DNA of 14,917 nt from Extensimonas sp963708545. GTDB taxonomy: Bacteria > Pseudomonadota > Gammaproteobacteria > Burkholderiales > Burkholderiaceae_C. Below the pieces are notes generated by a model. That model had not been told where the DNA came from and ran no database searches. It saw only the letters and a list, made by a program, of their open reading frames with translations. The first letter of the stretch is position 1. Each line of letters begins with the position of its first letter. Position numbers and translations under genes: made by a program. Below are positions 8,056 to 14,917 of this stretch, piece after piece. The stretch covers positions 1-14,917 of the forward strand of contig CAVPUD010000039.1 of assembly GCA_963708545.1 (NCBI GenBank). The letters run 5' to 3'.

Positions 8056-9582
8056 TCAGGGGGCAGGCGGCACCGCGGCAGCCGCGGCGGCAGAGGAGGA
8101 CGCCGTGGCCAGCGCGGGCTGCGTGGCGAATTCCGCGCTGCCGCCGCCGAGCGCGGCGTAGAGGTTGACGCGGCTCGCGAGCAGCGCGCGGCGCGTTTGC
8201 ACGAGCTGCTGCTGCGCGCTGAGCAGCTCGCGCTGTGCGTCCAGCACTTCGAAATAAGGAGCGCTGCCGTTGTCGTAGCGCAGCTGCGCGAGGCGCGCGC
8301 GCTCGGCCTGCGCGGCCAGCGTGGCGCGGTCGGCGCCGATCTGCTCGCCCAGCCAGCGGCGCGCGGCGAGCGCGTCGGAGACTTCGCGGAACGCGGACTG
8401 TATGGTTTTTTCGTAGTCGGACACGGCCAGGTTGCGCCGCACCTGTGCCAGGTCGAGATTGGCACTGTTGCGCCCGCCGTCGAAGATCGGCAGCGACAGA
8501 CTGGGCATGAACTGCCAAGCGCTGCTGCCGGAGTCGAACAGGCCGCTGAATTCGGCGCTGGCCGTACCGTAGGCGCCCGTGAGCGTGACGCGCGGGAAAA
8601 ACGCCGCGCGCGCCGCACCGATGTTGGCGTGTGCGGCGCGCAGGCGGTGCTCTGCGGCGCGGATGTCGGGGCGCTGCAGCAGCAGTTCAGAGGGCAAGCC
8701 GGCACGCAGGTCTGCGGCCATGGCCTGGTCGTCGAGCGTGCCGGGCTGCGCAAGTTCGGGTAGCGGCATGCCCACGAGCAGGCTGAGCGCGTGCAGCTGC
8801 ATGGCCCGCAGCTGCGCGAGCTGTGCAACCAGGCTTTGCGCCTGGCGCAGCAGGGTTTCGACCTGCACGAGGTCGGTGCGCGCAATCGCGCCGACCTCGA
8901 AGCGGCGCGTGAAGATGCGCACCGATTCCTGCCGGTTGGCGACCGTTTGCTGCGCGAGCGCGAGGCGCTCGTCGAGCTCGCGCAGCGCGAGGTAGGCATT
9001 GGCCACTTGCGCGACCAGGCTCACGCTCGCGGCTTGGCGTGCTTCGTCGGTGGCGAGGTAATTTTCGAGCGCGGCGTCGCGCAGGCTGCGCACGCGGCCC
9101 CAGAAGTCGAGCTCCCAGCTCGCAAGGCCCAGGCCCGCTTGGTACTGGCTTGCCGTGACGGCGCGGCCGGTGGGGCTCAGGTCGGCGGGCGTGCGCCCGC
9201 GTGCGCCGTCGGCCGTGGCGGCGACCGTGGGGAACAGGTCGGCACGCTGGATGCCGAGCAGCGCCTGCGCCTCGGCCACGCGCAGGGTGGCGCTGCGCAG
9301 GTCGCGGCTGTTGTCGAGCGCCTGCGCGATCAGCTGCTGCAGGCGCGGCTCGGTGAAGTAACTGCGCCAGGCCAGCGCGGCCGCCTGCACGCCGACGTCG
9401 GCGCTGCCGAGGTCTTCTGCCGCGTAGCGCTCGGCCACGGGAGCTTGGGGCGCCTCGTAGGATGGCGCGAGCGACATGCAACCGCCGAGCAGCAGCGCCG
9501 CCGCTGCGAAGAACATGGGCATGGGCCTGGGCAGCGGGGGTGGCAGCGCCGGGCAGTGCGGGAAGGCAGAGGGTGCAGTCAT
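8056..9582 (-). CDS. Outer-membrane efflux lipoprotein, NodT/OprM family
   Basis: This 508-residue outer-membrane channel should trimerise to form the exit duct of a tripartite exporter. The signal peptide ends in a lipobox, LLLGGC, so the mature protein starts at an acylated Cys (residue 35 from the chosen start). Two outer-membrane efflux protein repeats follow: the first with SWELDFWGRVRSLRDAALEN, the second with RPDIRAAEHRLRAAHANIGA, FFPRVTLTG and LPIFDGGR. The C-terminal tail is a low-complexity Ser/Ala/Pro stretch. The start at 9582 is chosen because GGAG lies just upstream; an in-frame ATG at 9618 would add twelve residues ahead of the signal peptide and has a poorly placed ribosome site. 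It leads the exporter operon, 29 bases upstream of the hlyD gene. The E. coli yhi operon lacks such a channel gene and is thought to use a general one. Confidence 0.92.
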   Translation of the reverse strand: MTAPSAFPHCPALPPPLPRPMPMFFAAAALLLGGCMSLAPSYEAPQAPVAERYAAEDLGSADVGVQAAALAWRSYFTEPRLQQLIAQALDNSRDLRSATLRVAEAQALLGIQRADLFPTVAATADGARGRTPADLSPTGRAVTASQYQAGLGLASWELDFWGRVRSLRDAALENYLATDEARQAASVSLVAQVANAYLALRELDERLALAQQTVANRQESVRIFTRRFEVGAIARTDLVQVETLLRQAQSLVAQLAQLRAMQLHALSLLVGMPLPELAQPGTLDDQAMAADLRAGLPSELLLQRPDIRAAEHRLRAAHANIGAARAAFFPRVTLTGAYGTASAEFSGLFDSGSSAWQFMPSLSLPIFDGGRNSANLDLAQVRRNLAVSDYEKTIQSAFREVSDALAARRWLGEQIGADRATLAAQAERARLAQLRYDNGSAPYFEVLDAQRELLSAQQQLVQTRRALLASRVNLYAALGGGSAEFATQPALATASSSAAAAAAVPPAP

Positions 9583-9622
9583 TGCGCTCCAAAATTCATC
9601 AACAAAATGGCATTTCACCTAG

Positions 9623-9650
9623 GTATATCAAGCACAAGCAGCTATGCTTT
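9623..9650. repeat. AT-rich intergenic repeat-like sequence (Comamonadaceae type)
   Basis: The 108-base gap between phaC and the efflux gene is distinctly AT-richer than its surroundings. On the minus strand it contains AGCTGCTTGTGCTTGATATA, preceded by a small hairpin (AAGCA-TAGC-TGCTT). From memory, similar AGCTGCTTGCGCTTGATAT sequences recur between genes in Comamonadaceae genomes. I cannot verify copy number here. It could also hold a weak promoter for the exporter genes, but no convincing -35/-10 pair was found. Confidence 0.3.
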
Positions 9651-9690
9651 TAGCAGTAGCCCTAATGTCGGCGCTTGCTGTCGGGTACGC

Positions 9691-11538
9691 TCATTTTTGC
9701 AGCACATAACTTCCCGGCGCGTCGGCAAGCGGCGGATACCCCTTGGCACCCATGGCCGGCGGCGCCACGGGCGCGCCCGAGTGCGCCTCTAGCCACGCCA
9801 GCCACGACGGCCACCACGAGTCGGGCCGCAGCTCGGCCAGCACGAGCCAGTCGTCGGGATCGACGTAATTGCCCTCCGCGGGCCGCGTGAGGATGCGGTG
9901 GTGGCGGCGCGGGTTGCCCGGCGGGCTCACGATGCCGGCATTGTGCCCGCCGCTCGTGAGCGCGAAGGTGATCTCGGCCGGGCTCAGGTAGTGCAGCTTG
10001 TGCACCGAGCGCCAGGGCGCGACGTGGTCGGTCTCGGTGCCGACCATGAAGGTGGGCAGCGTGATGCGGCCCAGGCTCACGGGTTTGTCATCGACGTGGT
10101 AGCGGCCCTCGCTGAGGTCGTCGCCGAGGAACAGGCGGCGCAGGTACTGCGTGTGCATGGTGGCAGGCATGCGCGTGCCGTCGGCGTTCCAGGCCATGAG
10201 GTCGTTCAGGGGCCGACGCTCGCCAAGCAGGTAGTCGTTGACCATGCGCGACCACAGCAGGTCGTACGAGCGCAGCATTTGAAACGCGCCGGCCATCTGT
10301 TCGGCGCGCAGGTAGCCCCGCAAGGTCATCTGCGCTTCGAGCAGGCTGAGCTGGCTCTCGTCGATGAAGAGCGCGAGCTCGCCCGGTTCGGTGAAGTCGG
10401 TCTGCGCGGCGAACAGCGTCATCGTGGCAAGGCGCTCGTCACCGTCGCGCGCCATCGCGGCGGCGGCAATGGCGAGCAGCGTACCGCCCAGGCAGTAGCC
10501 CACGGCATGTACCTTGCGTTCGGGCACGATGGCGTTCACGGCATCGAGCGCAGTGCGAAAACCCAGGTTCAGGTAGTCGTCCAGGCTCAGATCGCGGTCT
10601 TCGGCCGTGGGGTTCTTCCAGGAAATGCAAAACACCGTGAAACCGTGATCGACCAGATATTTGACCAGCGAATTGTGCGGCGAGAGGTCGAGGATGTAAT
10701 ACTTCATGATCCACGCGGGCGTGATCAGAATGGGCTCGGGATGCACGGTCTCGGTCGTGGGCGTGTACTGGATGAGCTCGATCAGGCGGTTGCGCAGCAC
10801 CACTTTGCCGGGAGTGACGGCGAGGTTCTTGCCCACGGCAAAGTTTTCGGCACCCGCGGGCGGCGCACCCGTGAGGGCGCGGCGCCAGTCGTCGAGCGCA
10901 TTGAAAGCGCCGCGCACGAGGTTCATGCCGCCCTCTTTGGCAGTGCGTTGCAGCGCCACGGGGTTGGTGAGCAGCTGGTTGCCCGGCGCGAACACGTCGA
11001 GAATTTGCCGCGCCGCAAAGGCGACGATGTCCTCGTGGTGCTTGTCCACGCCCCAGACGCCGCGCGTGGCCGCAGTCCACCACTCCTCGGTGAGCGAAAA
11101 CGACTGCTGTAGCACGTTGAACGGCCACCGCTGCCATTCGGGCGCGGCAAAGCGCCGGTCTTGCGTGGGCGGCTTGGCGCAGGGATGGCGCCGGGGCGGT
11201 TGCGCCGCTGCGGCCTGCCCGTCGTTCATCGCGCCTTGCGGCACCTGCTCTTGCGCCCCTTGCGAGCCATCGGCGCGCAGCTGGAACTGGTTCATCGCCT
11301 CTTCGGTGGCGTAGCGCAGCAAGGCGTCGTTCTTTTGCAGCGCGAGGCGCAGCAAGTCCAGGCATTTGCCGGGCGATGCGCCCAGATGCATGGCCCAATC
11401 GCTTGCGGACAGCACCCCCGCCATCGGCGACAGCGAGGCCGTTTGCTGCGCCAGCGCGGCACGAAATGCCGGGTCGAGCGCGTCTGCGAACGAACTGGGC
11501 AGGGTGCTGAGCGGATTGTCGAAACCGGAACGGGGCAT
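9691..11538 (-). CDS. phaC: Poly(3-hydroxyalkanoate) synthase, class I-like
   Basis: This enzyme polymerises (R)-3-hydroxyacyl-CoA into polyhydroxyalkanoate on the surface of storage granules. It has 615 residues, slightly longer than the usual class I length. An N-terminal PHA-synthase domain precedes an alpha/beta-hydrolase core with the lipase-like box GYCLGG (347-352, nucleophile Cys349), a catalytic Asp504 in TETDHVAPW and a catalytic His532 in SGGHNAGIVSPPG; all three catalytic residues are present. A Pro/Gln/Ala-rich insertion lies near 92-125. The DHVAPWRS and SGGHNAGI surroundings look more like the second-paralogue PHA synthases of proteobacteria than like the C. necator enzyme, so this may be an accessory synthase. 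The ATG at 11538 has AGGA seven bases upstream. No phaA, phaB or phasin gene is nearby. An FNR-type promoter precedes it, with an inferred leader of about 80 bases. Confidence 0.95.
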   Translation of the reverse strand: MPRSGFDNPLSTLPSSFADALDPAFRAALAQQTASLSPMAGVLSASDWAMHLGASPGKCLDLLRLALQKNDALLRYATEEAMNQFQLRADGSQGAQEQVPQGAMNDGQAAAAQPPRRHPCAKPPTQDRRFAAPEWQRWPFNVLQQSFSLTEEWWTAATRGVWGVDKHHEDIVAFAARQILDVFAPGNQLLTNPVALQRTAKEGGMNLVRGAFNALDDWRRALTGAPPAGAENFAVGKNLAVTPGKVVLRNRLIELIQYTPTTETVHPEPILITPAWIMKYYILDLSPHNSLVKYLVDHGFTVFCISWKNPTAEDRDLSLDDYLNLGFRTALDAVNAIVPERKVHAVGYCLGGTLLAIAAAAMARDGDERLATMTLFAAQTDFTEPGELALFIDESQLSLLEAQMTLRGYLRAEQMAGAFQMLRSYDLLWSRMVNDYLLGERRPLNDLMAWNADGTRMPATMHTQYLRRLFLGDDLSEGRYHVDDKPVSLGRITLPTFMVGTETDHVAPWRSVHKLHYLSPAEITFALTSGGHNAGIVSPPGNPRRHHRILTRPAEGNYVDPDDWLVLAELRPDSWWPSWLAWLEAHSGAPVAPPAMGAKGYPPLADAPGSYVLQK

Positions 11539-11626
11539 GCGCGTTTCCTTTCAGGGAGCTGCGCCGCAGCCAAGCCAAAAAGCGCCATGGCTGGCAAGCG
11601 GGAGCAAGGGGGGCAAGGGGGAACGA

Positions 11627-11632
11627 ACTATA
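11627..11632 (-). promoter_or_regulatory. -10 element of the predicted phaC promoter
   Basis: TATAGT on the minus strand places the predicted transcription start near 11620, about 80 bases ahead of the phaC ATG. No good -35 hexamer lies at the right distance. This is expected if an activator bound at -41.5 replaces it. Confidence 0.6.
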
Positions 11633-11654
11633 GGCAGCGTAGCGATGCAAGGAC

Positions 11655-11668
11655 TTGACTCACGTCAA
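11655..11668. promoter_or_regulatory. FNR/CRP-family binding site upstream of phaC
   Basis: TTGAC-TCAC-GTCAA is a perfect dyad of the FNR/Anr/FixK type (consensus TTGAT-N4-ATCAA, with C/G instead of T/A at the inner positions, a variant tolerated by several FNR-like regulators). Its centre at 11661.5 lies exactly 41.5 bases upstream of the start predicted from the TATAGT box, which is the class II activator position. The arrangement predicts activation of phaC by an FNR-type regulator, probably at low oxygen. Confidence 0.65.
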
Positions 11669-11741
11669 CGCCACCCAGCCGCCCGCACAGGGAGAGCCGC
11701 GTCAGGATAAGCCCGAAAGAAGACAGGGGCGCGGAAAAGTC

Positions 11742-11780
11742 GCAGCACACCCATGGCCCACTCGGGTATGGGTGTGTTGC
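11742..11780 (-). terminator. Hairpin, possible terminator after the oxidoreductase gene
   Basis: A perfect nine-base inverted repeat (CACACCCAT / ATGGGTGTG) surrounds a 13-base loop with an inner CCC/GGG pairing. On the minus strand the stem extends by three more pairs after one mismatch and is followed by GACTTTTCC. The short T run makes it a modest intrinsic terminator about 60 bases after the oxidoreductase stop. It would insulate phaC from read-through. Confidence 0.5.
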
Positions 11781-11842
11781 CTTGCCGGCGCGGCGCATTT
11801 GCCGCCGAGCATCCAAGGTCCGGACGGCTCCCGGGCCATCCC

Positions 11843-14800
11843 TCAAGCCGTCTGGCGCTGCGCCTCGGCCACGTCCTTGGCCGCAGCCGGCGCCTGGCGC
11901 CATTGCGCCATTTGCGCCTGCCACTTGGTACGCACGGCCTGCAGGTTGCGCTCTTTGACGTGGCCAAAGCCGCGTATGCCTTCGGGCAGGCGCGCGATTT
12001 CCACGGCGAGCGCGAGCTTGTCGGGCGTCAGGCCGGTGAGCAGCTCTTCGATGCAGGCACGGTATTCATCGATCAACGCCCGCTCGGTCTTGCGCTCCTC
12101 GGTCTTGCCGAAGGGGTCGAGCGCGGTGCCGCGCAGGCCCTTGAGCTTGGCGAGCACGGTGAACGCGCGGCGCACCCAGGGGCCGTAGGGCTTTTTGACG
12201 AGTTCGCCGCGCTCGTTTTTCTGCGCCGTGAGCGGCGGTGCGAGATGGTGCACGATGGTGTAGTCGCCCTCGAACATGCCGGCGATCTTGGCGCTGAAGG
12301 CCGGGTCGGTGTGCAGGCGCGCAACTTCATACTCATCCTTGTAGGCCATGAGCTTGAAGAGTGAACGCGCCACGGCTTCGGACAGGCGCGTGCTGGAGCC
12401 TTGCGGCTGCCGAGCCGCGCCTCGGCAGCCTGCACCTTTTGGACGAAGGCGCGGTAGCTCTCGGCGTAGGCGGCGTTCTGGTAGCCGGTCAGGAAGTCCA
12501 CGCGCTTGGCGACGATTTCGGCGAGCGAGGGTTTTTTCACGAGCTCTATCACCTGCGCGGTCTGGTACAGCGCCTGCACGGCAGCAGGCTCGTGCGCGCA
12601 GCGGCGGCCCCATTCGAACGCGGCCTGGTTGTTTGCGACCTGCACGCCGTTGAGCTCGAAGGCGCGCAGCAGCGCTTCGCGCGTGAGCGGTATCCAGCCT
12701 TTTTGCCAGGCGTAGCCGAGCAGCAGCGGGTTGGTGTAGATGCTGTCGCCGAGCAGCTGCACGGCGGCCTGCTCGGCCTCGAAGCTGCTGATGGCCTGCG
12801 CACCGCCTGCGGCCTCGGCGATGGCGCTCTCGCAGCTACCGCGCGGGAACTGCCAGTCGGGGTTGTGCACGAAGGCGGCCGTGGGCGTGTTGTGGCTGTT
12901 GAGCACCACGTTCGTGCGCCCGGGCAGCATCACGGCCAGCGTGTTTTTTTGCGCCGTGACGATGGCGTCGCAGCCGATCACGAGGTCGGCCTTCGCGGTA
13001 TCGACCTTGGTGGCGTGCAGCGCCTCGGGGCGGTTAGCGATCTGTACGTGGCTCCAGGTGGCGCCGCCCTTTTGTGCGAGGCCGGCCGAGTCCATGGTGA
13101 CCACACCCTTGCCCTCGAGGTGCGCCGCCATGCCCAGCAGCGAGCCTATGGTGATCACGCCCGTGCCGCCCACGCCCGCGACGACGATGCCCCAGGCGTT
13201 TTCGGCCACGGGCAGCGTGGGCTCGGGGATTTCGGGCAGGCCTGCGAGGCTGCCTTTTTTCTCCTTTTGCGGTTTTTTGAGCGTGCCGCCCTCGACGGTG
13301 ACGAAGCTCGGGCAAAAGCCCTTGAGGCAGGAGAAGTCTTTGTTGCAGGTGCTTTGGTTGATGCGCCGCTTGCGCCCGAATTCGGTCTCTACGGGCTCGA
13401 CCGAGAGGCAGTTGGATTGCTCGGAGCAGTCGCCGCAGCCTTCGCAAACCAGCTCGTTGATGACCACCGTCTTGGCCGGCGTAGCCATGGTGCCGCGCTT
13501 GCGGCGGCGGCGCTTTTCGGTGGCGCAGGTCTGGTCGTAGATCAGGATGGTGCAGCCGGGCACTTCGCGCAGCTCACGCTGGATGCGGTCGAGCTCGTCG
13601 CGGTGGTGCACCGTGACGCCTTCGGCGAGCGCCACGCCGTCATATTTTTGCGGCTCATCGGTGACGATGACGATCTTGGACGCGCCTTCGGACTTGACGC
13701 TGTGCATGATCTGCAGCACCGAATGGCCCTCGGGGCGCTCGCCCACGCGCTGGCCGCCGGTCATCGCCACGGCGTCGTTGTAGAGGATTTTGTACGTGAT
13801 GTTCACGCCCGCGGCGATGCTCTGGCGTATGGCCAGCAGCCCGCTGTGGAAGTAGGTGCCGTCGCCCAGGTTGGCGAACACGTGCGCGTCCTTGGAAAAC
13901 GGTGCCTGCCCGACCCAGGGCACGCCCTCGCCACCCATTTGCGTGAAGGTGGCGGTGGCGCGGTCCATCCACACCACCATGTAGTGGCAGCCTATGCCGG
14001 CCATGGCGCGCGAGCCCTCGGGCACGCGCGTGCTGGTGTTGTGCGGGCAGCCGCTGCAAAACCACGGCAGGCGGTCGGGCGTTTGCGCCACCGGGGTGGC
14101 AAGGGCGCGCTCCTTGGCGTCGAGCACGGCCAGGTGCGCCTGCATGCGCGCGGCCACGTCCTCGGGCACGCCGAGCTTGCCGAGGCGCCTGGCGATGGCG
14201 CGCGCGATCAGCGCGGGCGAGAGGTCTGCCTTGGGGCGCAGCAGCCAATGCTCGCCGGGGTTGGGCATGCCCCATTCACCGCCCGAGGATTCGTCGAACT
14301 TGCCGACCACGGTGGGGCGCACGTCGTCGCGCCAGTTATAGAGCTCTTCCTTGAGCTGGTATTCGATGACCTGGCGCTTTTCCTCGACCACGAGGATCTC
14401 CTGCAGGCCCTGTGCAAACGCGCGCGTCCCCGTGGCTTCGAGCGGCCAGACCACGTTGACCTTGTGCACGCGGATGCCCAGACGCCGGCAGGTGCCGTCA
14501 TCGAGCCCCAGGTCGAGCAGCGCCTGGCGCGTGTCGTTGTAAGCCTTGCCGCTCGCGATGATGCCGAAGCGATCCTGCGGCCCTTCGATCACGTTGTGGT
14601 TGAGTCGGTTCGCGCGGATGTAGGCGAGCGCCGCGTACCATTTGTAGTCCATGAGGCGCGCCTCTTGTTCGAGCGGCGCGTCGGGCCAGCGGATGTGCAG
14701 GCCACCGGGCGGCATGGCGAAGTCTTCGGGCAGCACGATGCGCACGCGGTCGCGATCGACCGACACGCTGGCCGACGATTCGACCACCTCCTGGATGGTC

Positions 14801-14917
14801 TTCATGCCGGCCCAGACGCCGGAAAAGCGGCTCATGGCAAAGGCGTGCAGGCCCATGTCGAGGATGTCCTGCACACTGCTCGGAAAGAACACCGGCAGGC
14901 CGCAGGCCTTGAAGATG
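11843..14917 (-). CDS. Fused indolepyruvate-type 2-oxoacid:ferredoxin oxidoreductase, partial at the window edge and frameshifted
   Basis: This single-chain 2-oxoacid oxidoreductase uses TPP and iron-sulfur clusters to convert a 2-oxoacid (arylpyruvate in characterised relatives) and CoA into acyl-CoA, CO2 and reduced ferredoxin. The N-terminus lies beyond base 14917; the frame is open to the edge. In order of translation: the end of the pyruvate-oxidoreductase-like domain; the TPP domain with CSGCPHNT (14055-14032), NLGDGTYFHS (about 13872-13843) and NDAVAMTGGQ; a ferredoxin-like segment with CEGCGDCSEQSNC (about 13446-13408) and CNKDFSCLKGFC; the gamma domain with VAGVGGTGV (about 13182-13156) and AGLAQKGGATWSHVQ; and a C-terminal domain with LMAYKDEYEVARL and IRGFGHVKERN. 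The last part is in another frame: one base is missing (or two extra) between about 12390 and 12412, a variable stretch. Both sides are well conserved, so this is a recent mutation or a sequencing error. As it stands the translation ends out of frame at 12073. Confidence 0.88.

Larger units (their letters stand above)
11539..11842. other. Intergenic region between the oxidoreductase gene and phaC
   Basis: No gene is supported in these 304 bases. Reading on the minus strand it holds, in order, a hairpin that may end the oxidoreductase transcript, an FNR/CRP-family half-site pair, a -10 hexamer and a purine/pyrimidine-skewed leader (on the plus strand, runs of G near 11600-11621) before the phaC ribosome site. 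Confidence 0.7.

Noticed and set aside
6974..8161. Long plus-strand open frames opposite the hlyD gene
   Set aside because: Composition is typical of a shadow frame, there is no ribosome site, and the minus strand carries a well-supported adaptor protein.
9898..11112. A 404-codon open frame on the plus strand opposite phaC
   Set aside because: Same pattern of antisense frame over a clearly real gene with a complete catalytic triad; low-complexity His/Gln/Arg-rich product.
11742..11780. The hairpin as part of a riboswitch for phaC
   Set aside because: It lies upstream of the predicted phaC transcription start and close behind the oxidoreductase stop, so a terminator is simpler.
11843..12613. 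A separate gene for the C-terminal part of the oxidoreductase
   Set aside because: The conserved C-terminal domain continues directly after the frame change, there is no ribosome site for an independent start, and the upstream part of this open frame is a shadow of the gamma domain.

Overview
The window is a stretch of a GC-rich proteobacterial genome, most likely a betaproteobacterium of the Burkholderiales, possibly Comamonadaceae. The evidence is indirect: high GC with GC-biased third positions, a betaproteobacterial gene set (fused indolepyruvate-type oxidoreductase, PHA synthase, YhiI/RbbA/YhhJ-type exporter) and a short intergenic sequence of a kind I associate with Comamonadaceae. Every host gene lies on the minus strand; only the insertion sequence at the left edge reads on the plus strand.

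Layout, in the direction of transcription (right to left). (1) 14917-11843: a single-chain, fused 2-oxoacid (indolepyruvate-type):ferredoxin oxidoreductase. Its N-terminus lies beyond the window and its C-terminal part is split off by one frameshift near 12400. (2) 11842-11539: an intergenic region of 304 bases with a strong hairpin, then a textbook-spaced FNR/CRP-family class II promoter (TTGAC-N4-GTCAA centred 41.5 bases from the predicted start) pointing at phaC. (3) 11538-9691: a class I-like PHA synthase, standing alone without phaA or phaB. (4) 9582-3019: a complete tripartite exporter consisting of outer-membrane lipoprotein channel, HlyD-type periplasmic adaptor, RbbA-type double-ATPase/permease fusion and YhhJ-type permease, packed with gaps or overlaps of 29, -4 and 2 bases. 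(5) 3018-2808: a decayed C-terminal fragment of another ABC-2 permease. (6) 2796-1966: a membrane-anchored metallophosphoesterase whose 3' end is cut off by the IS. (7) 1970-1: an IS1634-family element with matching terminal inverted repeats and a transposase gene broken by four single-base insertions.

How the parts may work together: the PHA synthase and the exporter are co-oriented and separated by only 108 bases, and the FNR-type site suggests that at least phaC, and perhaps the exporter by read-through, is switched on when oxygen (or another signal sensed by a CRP/FNR regulator) changes. The ABC exporter resembles the E. coli yhiI-rbbA-yhhJ set but carries its own outer-membrane channel. 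The left end shows gene decay: a permease remnant, an interrupted phosphoesterase and a dead transposase. No tRNA, rRNA, CRISPR array or phage gene was seen.
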